Shown here piece by piece: positions 6,713 through 10,986 of a stretch of 10,986 bases of DNA; position 1 is the stretch's first letter, and each line of letters opens with the position of its first letter. Under the pieces are notes generated by a model. That model had not been told where the DNA came from, made no database searches, and was given only the letters and a program-made list of their open reading frames with translations. The stretch comes from Chloroflexi bacterium RBG_16_57_11 (GTDB taxonomy: Bacteria; Chloroflexota; Anaerolineae; Anaerolineales; UBA4823). The position numbers and the translations under genes are program-made. Where the stretch lies: assembly GCA_001795165.1 (NCBI GenBank), contig MGNS01000166.1, positions 63,957 to 74,942 on the forward strand, read 5' to 3'.

Positions 6713-7516
6713 GTGAATAAATACCAGGTGAAGCCAGGTCAGGAGATCATCCTCAGCGATTGGGATCCAGGTGACCGGAGCGCATTTGTTGGGGATAAGG
6801 ATGTGGCCGAAGAGCGATTGGGGGCGCTGAATCGAGAGCTTGAGGAACTGCAGGAGCTTCTGTATGCAGAGAGCAAGCATAAAGTGCTGATCGTCTTGCA
6901 AGGCATGGATACATCCGGTAAGGATGGCGTCATCCGCCATGTCTTCGAAGGAGTAAATCCGCAAGGAGTGCGCGTCGCCAGCTTCAAGGTTCCTTCTCCC
7001 GATGAGCTGGCTCACGATTACTTGTGGCGTGTGCATAAGCAGGTCCCGGGCAAGGGGGAGATGGTGATCTTTAACCGCAGCCACTACGAGGATGTCCTGG
7101 TGGTCCGCGTGCACGAACTGGTGCCGGAGCCGGTGTGGAAAAAGCGCTTCGACCAGATCAACGATTTTGAGCGTATACTGTCAAGAGAAGGCACGACGAT
7201 CCTGAAATTTTTCCTGCACATCGATCTGGATGAGCAGAAAGCAAGGCTTCAAGCCCGTCTGGATGATCCATCCAAGCAGTGGAAGTTCAATCCGGGCGAT
7301 ATAAATGAGCGCAAGCTATGGCCTGAATATACGAAAGCCTATGAAGATGTGCTCAACAAAACCAGCACCACTTGGGCTCCCTGGTACATCGTTCCCGCCA
7401 ACCGCAAATGGTACCGTAACCTGGTCATCGCCACGGTCCTTGTGGAGACACTCAAAGGGCTGCAGATGTCCTATCCGCTGCCCAAAGAGGATCTGAGCGG
7501 TTTAGTGATTGAGTAA
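6713..7516 (+). CDS. ppk2: Polyphosphate kinase 2, probably class III (AMP/ADP phosphorylating)
   Basis: A 267-residue cytoplasmic PPK2 family protein that transfers phosphate from polyphosphate to nucleotides. Visible are the Walker A loop GMDTSGKDG (64-72), the Walker B region VIFNRSHYEDVL (118-129) and the basic lid RLDDPSKQWKFNPGD (182-196). The overall pattern (N-terminal KYQVKPG, GVNPQGVRVASFKVP, YLWRVHKQVP, C-terminal APWYIVPAN) closely follows the Meiothermus ruber class III enzyme as I recall it. That class can phosphorylate both AMP and ADP using polyphosphate. Its length matches the family. Translation starts at GTG 6713, set by a strong AGGAGGAG ribosome-binding site at 6701-6708. 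It is divergent from the fdh operon and convergent with a lipoprotein gene. It is the only complete plus-strand gene here and is probably monocistronic. Class is judged from overall resemblance only. Confidence 0.93.
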   Translation: MNKYQVKPGQEIILSDWDPGDRSAFVGDKDVAEERLGALNRELEELQELLYAESKHKVLIVLQGMDTSGKDGVIRHVFEGVNPQGVRVASFKVPSPDELAHDYLWRVHKQVPGKGEMVIFNRSHYEDVLVVRVHELVPEPVWKKRFDQINDFERILSREGTTILKFFLHIDLDEQKARLQARLDDPSKQWKFNPGDINERKLWPEYTKAYEDVLNKTSTTWAPWYIVPANRKWYRNLVIATVLVETLKGLQMSYPLPKEDLSGLVIE

Positions 7517-7528
7517 ACCCGCGCTCAG
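7493..7528. terminator. Possible bidirectional terminator hairpin between convergent genes
   Basis: An inverted repeat spans both stop codons: CTGAGCG (7493-7499) pairs with CGCTCAG (7522-7528), and GTTTA with TAAAC inside, separated by a 3-base bulge and a 9-base loop. It lies inside the 3' ends of ppk2 and of the convergent lipoprotein gene, which are only 8 bases apart. There is no clear T run on either side, so it may slow or end transcription from both directions only weakly. Confidence 0.3.
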
Positions 7529-8751
7529 GGCAGCTCCCAATACGCCAGCTGCTCAACGGCGACTTGAAAATTTTGCGTGCTATTTGAGCCAATCATTAAT
7601 CCAATCAGGCCGCGCGAGTAAGTCGAGTCTGTGAACTCATACACCAGCGTTCCATTGGCGAACAGCTGTAACCGGTCGCCATCCGCGCTGGCCGTCATGA
7701 CGTTCTTCTGGTTCGCACCGGGGCGCAGGCTCGGATGCAGGCTCCAGTTAGAGATCCCGGTGTAGCTGCCGTTGTCCATCCTGTAAACGCGGAATTGTCC
7801 ATCGCAATTGAAACCGAACACATACGCGCTATCGACGACGTTATCCGGCTGGCTTGGAGCGCGCAGGATCATTCCGTAGCTGTCTTTACCTGTGCATTCG
7901 GCGCCGGTGCGAAAATTCGCCTCGGCGACGATATTATTGAATTGGCCCAATTCTGCCACGCGCCACAGGTCGCCTGCCGGCTCGAAGGCGGTAATTATCA
8001 GCTCGCCATTCTCAATTGTAAAGCTGGTGTCTGAATCCTCGCCCAAATAGAACGGAGTCCCCTTTTTTTCGTCAAAAGTGAGCGTCCTGGTGGGAGGTCC
8101 CAGGCCCGAGCCACTGGTGGTTGGCGCGCCAGGGATAACTTTAATCTTCACCCAAAAAGCCTTGCTGCCATCGCTACCCAGGGCAAAGTTCTGGCTGTCC
8201 AGGTTTTGCAGCATCCAGAAACCCTGGTGCTCGCCGGTCTCAGCCGGAGCGGTCTGCGGCAGGTGGACCTGAACAGTCGCATTCGGCGCTACGCTCTGAC
8301 CGATTGGCGCAGGGCTGGTGCCGCCCATCTGCTCGCCCTCCTTGAAGACCAGCTTATACTCGGGAGTCCAGGTGCAGGTGCCGACATTCTGGAAGGTCCA
8401 GGTCTTCATAAATTGAGCGGTGGGGGCAAACTCGGTGTTATCGGGGATCGTCTCGTTAACGAATTTAGCCAGGTCGGTACAGTTCGGGTCCTGCGTTGCA
8501 GTCTGGGTGGTCGAAACAGTTGTGGCCGACGGAGATATCGCCATTGTTGGCTGGGTGGTGGGCGGCGCCTGCGTGGCCGGTACAGCCGTGGTTGGAGCAA
8601 TCAACTGAGCCACGGCAATGGCGGTCTGGGTCTGGGCGACCATTAAATCCAGGTCGGGCGCGGCGTCTGGCTGGGGACGGTTACAGGCCAGCATGGCGAA
8701 CAACAATGCCGCCAGCGCGGAAAATATAGCGGTCCAGGTTTTTGTGCGCAT
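7525..8751 (-). CDS. Surface lipoprotein: NBR1-type Ig-like domain plus C-terminal lectin-like (LamG/DUF1080-type) domain
   Basis: A 408-residue lipoprotein. Residues 1-23 are a type II signal peptide with the lipobox MLAC (Cys23). Residues 24-90 are a Thr/Pro/Ala-rich linker, probably a spacer away from the membrane. Residues about 91-207 are an NBR1-like FW domain with W118, W128, W179 and W200 and a likely C91-C126 disulfide. Residues about 222-408 look like a jelly-roll concanavalin A-like domain (laminin G or 3-keto-disaccharide hydrolase type): GELIITAF, YGMILRAP, YVFGFNCDGQFRVYR, LQLFANGTLVYEF and GLIGLMIGS. Such modules usually bind glycans, or occur as non-catalytic partners of glycan-active enzymes. 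No catalytic residues can be assigned, so binding is inferred. The start is the ATG at 8751, with GGAG about 6 bases upstream. It lies 120 bases downstream of the peptidase gene and could be co-transcribed with it. Confidence 0.87.
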   Translation of the reverse strand: MRTKTWTAIFSALAALLFAMLACNRPQPDAAPDLDLMVAQTQTAIAVAQLIAPTTAVPATQAPPTTQPTMAISPSATTVSTTQTATQDPNCTDLAKFVNETIPDNTEFAPTAQFMKTWTFQNVGTCTWTPEYKLVFKEGEQMGGTSPAPIGQSVAPNATVQVHLPQTAPAETGEHQGFWMLQNLDSQNFALGSDGSKAFWVKIKVIPGAPTTSGSGLGPPTRTLTFDEKKGTPFYLGEDSDTSFTIENGELIITAFEPAGDLWRVAELGQFNNIVAEANFRTGAECTGKDSYGMILRAPSQPDNVVDSAYVFGFNCDGQFRVYRMDNGSYTGISNWSLHPSLRPGANQKNVMTASADGDRLQLFANGTLVYEFTDSTYSRGLIGLMIGSNSTQNFQVAVEQLAYWELP

Positions 8752-8871
8752 ATTCCTCTCCGGTGATCCTGCTGATGAATTTCACCTTAGACGAAAACAG
8801 TCATCGGGAAGTTCCGATTTCTACAATGTAACCACATCCCGAAGGTCTGAGAAGTTCACGTCTGACAAGGA

Positions 8872-10113
8872 TTAAAGCTGGAAAGCCCATTCCCCGTGTC
8901 GCATCACTGGCTCGCACACGCCGTCGGGGAGCAGGCCATCGACGTCTATCTCGGCAGAGCCAATCATGAAATCGGTATGCCCCAGGCTGGTGTTACCACC
9001 GCGCCTGGCATATTCCTCCTCAGAGACGCTCTCCCCGTCCTGCAAGCAGAAATGAAAGCCGCTGCCCAATGCGATGTGACAGGCAGCGTTCTCATCCAGC
9101 AAGGTGTTGAAGAATAGCATCCCGGATTGCGAGACCGGCGAGCTGTGAGAAACGAGCGCTACTTCGCCCAGACTGGCCATGCCTCCGTCCAGCTCGATCA
9201 TTTTGCGCAGAGTCTCCTCACCTCGCCTGGCGCGCAGGCTGGTGACCCGCCCCTCAGAAAAGGTTAGGCAAAAATCTTCGATCAGGCTGCCGCTGTAGCT
9301 GAGAGGTTTGGTTGCGGTGACCTGCCCGTCGATACGTTGGCGATGTGGCATCGTGAAAACCTCCTCGGTGGGCAGGTTGGGGACGAAGTCGATGCCTGTC
9401 TCGCTGCGGATGCTGCCGCCCATCCAGCGGTGGCGCTCGGACAGGCCGATAGTCAGGTCGGTGTCAGGAGCGATTAAGTGCAGAGCCTGGTATTGTCGCT
9501 GGGTCAGGTATTCGCGGCGGTCCACGAGCCCGGCGATATGGGATTGCCAGGCAGCGATCGGATCCGGCTGGTCGATACGGCAGACTTTGAATAGAGCGTC
9601 CCACAGGAGTTGCTCTTGCTCTTCGTGCGATTTGCCTGGGAAGACCGCCCTGGCCCAGGAGAGCGACGGGTATCCGGCGATAGCCCAGTTGAAGCCGTTA
9701 TGGTGTAGCAATTCGTAAAAAGGCTTCAGATGCACCCGAGCAGTCCGCTCGGCCAGAGCGACCAGATCTGGATCCTGGCCATTAAGCAGGTCCGGGTCTT
9801 CGCCGGTGATGCGCAGGTAGGCGCCGCCGTTTTTAGTGTGCTGCAGGATGCCCTCGCTCAGATAGGTCGGGTATTCCTCAAAGGAATCGCGCGGTGCGTG
9901 CTTGTGGCGCGCCAGCTTGACCAGCTCATCCAGGTACATCACATCCACATAGCGGCAGCCGGCCTGGTAGGCGCTGGCGGCGATCTTTTGCACCAACGAG
10001 GCGGATTGCACCGGCGCCGTTACCATCAGGCTTTGCCCTACTCGGAGGTTTAGGCCGATCCTGACGATGATATCGGCGTATTTTTGCAAGGAATCTTCGA
10101 AATTTTGTGCCAT
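8872..10113 (-). CDS. M29 family metallo-aminopeptidase (AmpS/aminopeptidase T/II type)
   Basis: A 413-residue cytoplasmic aminopeptidase that removes N-terminal residues from peptides with a two-metal centre. The N-terminal half (YADIIVRIGLNLRVGQ and the region to about residue 190) is the family's first domain. The metal ligands are in the second domain: E250 or E251 in NLPTEEVF, E317 in LGEVALVS, H346 in ENAACHIALG, and H379 and D381 in LGHTDFMIGS. These line up within a few residues with the ligands reported for Thermus aminopeptidase T. Many relatives have a Tyr soon after HIALG; here the stretch reads GSGFHFCL, with Phe instead. The start is the ATG at 10113, with AGGAGA 4 bases before it. 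It follows the TPR gene by only 21 bases, which suggests one transcript. There is no signal peptide. Substrate preference cannot be read from the sequence. Confidence 0.93.
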   Translation of the reverse strand: MAQNFEDSLQKYADIIVRIGLNLRVGQSLMVTAPVQSASLVQKIAASAYQAGCRYVDVMYLDELVKLARHKHAPRDSFEEYPTYLSEGILQHTKNGGAYLRITGEDPDLLNGQDPDLVALAERTARVHLKPFYELLHHNGFNWAIAGYPSLSWARAVFPGKSHEEQEQLLWDALFKVCRIDQPDPIAAWQSHIAGLVDRREYLTQRQYQALHLIAPDTDLTIGLSERHRWMGGSIRSETGIDFVPNLPTEEVFTMPHRQRIDGQVTATKPLSYSGSLIEDFCLTFSEGRVTSLRARRGEETLRKMIELDGGMASLGEVALVSHSSPVSQSGMLFFNTLLDENAACHIALGSGFHFCLQDGESVSEEEYARRGGNTSLGHTDFMIGSAEIDVDGLLPDGVCEPVMRHGEWAFQL

Positions 10114-10134
10114 GGTCTCTCCTAATAGTTTAAC

Positions 10135-10986
10135 CTACCACTCGGTCAGTTTCCACACTTCGGGCTGCATATCGGCTGCGCCACCGCCGATCTCGGTGAA
10201 GATCCTCACGGCCTGCTTTAAGTGGTCGATGGCTTGTTCGGGCTGGCCGGCGAGGTGATACAGATCAGCCAGGTTATTGTGCAGGGCAGCGGCGCGGTGT
10301 CGATCGCCCAAGCGGGTACAAAGATCGAGGGATTGCTGCGCATAGACAATTGCCGGTTGGATCTGATCCTTCTCCTTCAATAATAATGACAGGTTATTAA
10401 GCGCGGCCGCCTGGACGCCCTCATCCTGCAAACGGATGGCTGTAGCCAGGCTTTCCTCCAGGTGCTCCTGAGCGGTGCTGACCTGTCCACGATGGCGCGC
10501 CAGAACGCCAAGCAGGTTGTGCGCCTGTGCTAAGGCGCGCGGGGCATTGGCTGTGCTTGCGCGCTCCAACGCCTGCTGAGCCAGGTCGAGGGCGGCTTCA
10601 ATTTCCCCTTGTAGGTAAGCCGCCAGGCTCCAGTCGGCCAGAATGCGAGCCGCCAGGGCATCCAGGGTCGAATCCGGGGTAGGGACGGACTGGATGAGGC
10701 ACATCGCCTCCTGAAAGTGATGAATGCCTTTCGCATAGTCACCCCAACGCTGGTATACTACCCCGATCTTGTGTTCCAGCCGGGCTGAATCCTTGAAGCT
10801 CACTGCCTTCCCCATTGCCAGAAGGTAACGCTCTATTGCAGGAGGGTATTCTCCCAGTAAGGTATACATATCGCCGATCGCCTCATTCAACACGCCAGGT
10901 TCAGTCCCCCCAGCTTCCAACGCCGCGACGTAGTGTTCGAGCGCCTGGCGGTTCGCATACAGGCGTCGAGCGTGGTCACCAGCCTG
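10135..10986 (-). CDS. C-terminal part of a TPR-repeat protein (possibly AAA/STAND-type regulator), cut by window edge
   Basis: The visible 283 residues are the C-terminal end of a larger protein whose start lies beyond base 10986. The frame is open to the very edge (AGDHARRLYANRQALEHYVAAL), so the TTG at 10920 is not a real start. The segment is built of about six helical tetratricopeptide repeats of roughly 40 residues, for example AHNLLGVLARHRGQVSTAQE, AALNNLSLLLKEKDQIQPA and ALHNNLADLYHLAGQPEQA. TPRs mediate protein-protein contacts. The AGDHARRLYAN-type opening repeat is typical of the TPR tail behind a nucleotide-binding (AAA/NB-ARC) module in AfsR/MalT-like or adenylate cyclase-like proteins, but that module is not in view. 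The stop TAG is at 10135, 21 bases before the peptidase start. Confidence 0.82.
   Translation of the reverse strand, partial: QAGDHARRLYANRQALEHYVAALEAGGTEPGVLNEAIGDMYTLLGEYPPAIERYLLAMGKAVSFKDSARLEHKIGVVYQRWGDYAKGIHHFQEAMCLIQSVPTPDSTLDALAARILADWSLAAYLQGEIEAALDLAQQALERASTANAPRALAQAHNLLGVLARHRGQVSTAQEHLEESLATAIRLQDEGVQAAALNNLSLLLKEKDQIQPAIVYAQQSLDLCTRLGDRHRAAALHNNLADLYHLAGQPEQAIDHLKQAVRIFTEIGGGAADMQPEVWKLTEW

Noticed and set aside
8803..8818. Small inverted repeat ATCGG/CCGAT between the peptidase and lipoprotein genes as a terminator
   Set aside because: The stem is only 5 bp and there is no adjacent T run; it is within chance expectation.

Overview
The window looks like chromosomal DNA from a free-living bacterium, most likely a Chloroflexota member of the Anaerolineae type. 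That assignment is an inference. It rests on lipoproteins that carry NBR1-type four-tryptophan Ig-like domains behind Thr/Pro-rich linkers, on a Meiothermus-like class III polyphosphate kinase 2, and on the general gene style. There is no rRNA or marker gene to confirm it. I see no tRNA, rRNA, CRISPR array, insertion sequence or phage gene.

Layout from left to right. At 1-165 (minus) is the start of a lipoprotein gene cut by the window edge. At 267-977 (minus) is a complete lipoprotein with one NBR1-like domain. At 1131-6442 (minus) is a three-gene formate dehydrogenase operon, transcribed fdhD, then a fused NuoE/NuoF diaphorase, then the catalytic subunit fdhA. At 6713-7516 (plus), divergent from the operon across a 270-base promoter region, is a PPK2. 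At 7525-8751 (minus), convergent with PPK2 and only 8 bases away, is a second NBR1-domain lipoprotein with an added C-terminal lectin-like domain. At 8872-10113 (minus) is an M29 aminopeptidase. At 10135-10986 (minus) is the C-terminal TPR part of a larger protein that runs off the right edge.

The main result is that fdhA is one selenoprotein gene, not two genes or a pseudogene. The reading frame is interrupted by a TGA at 2802-2804, exactly where formate dehydrogenases carry their catalytic Cys or Sec. The frame continues uninterrupted afterwards. A hairpin with a GGUCU loop starts 12 bases after the TGA, and its loop sits at the same distance (18 bases) as in the E. coli fdhF SECIS. The full product is a 920-residue Sec-FDH with an NuoG-like iron-sulfur N-terminus.

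Together FdhA and the fused diaphorase should form a cytoplasmic NAD-linked formate dehydrogenase. Formate is oxidised at a Mo/W-bis-MGD-Sec site, electrons pass through the Fe-S chain to FMN, and NAD+ is reduced; the reverse direction, CO2 reduction, is also possible. FdhD sulfurates the cofactor. The other genes (surface lipoproteins, PPK2, peptidase, TPR protein) show no evident functional link to formate metabolism.
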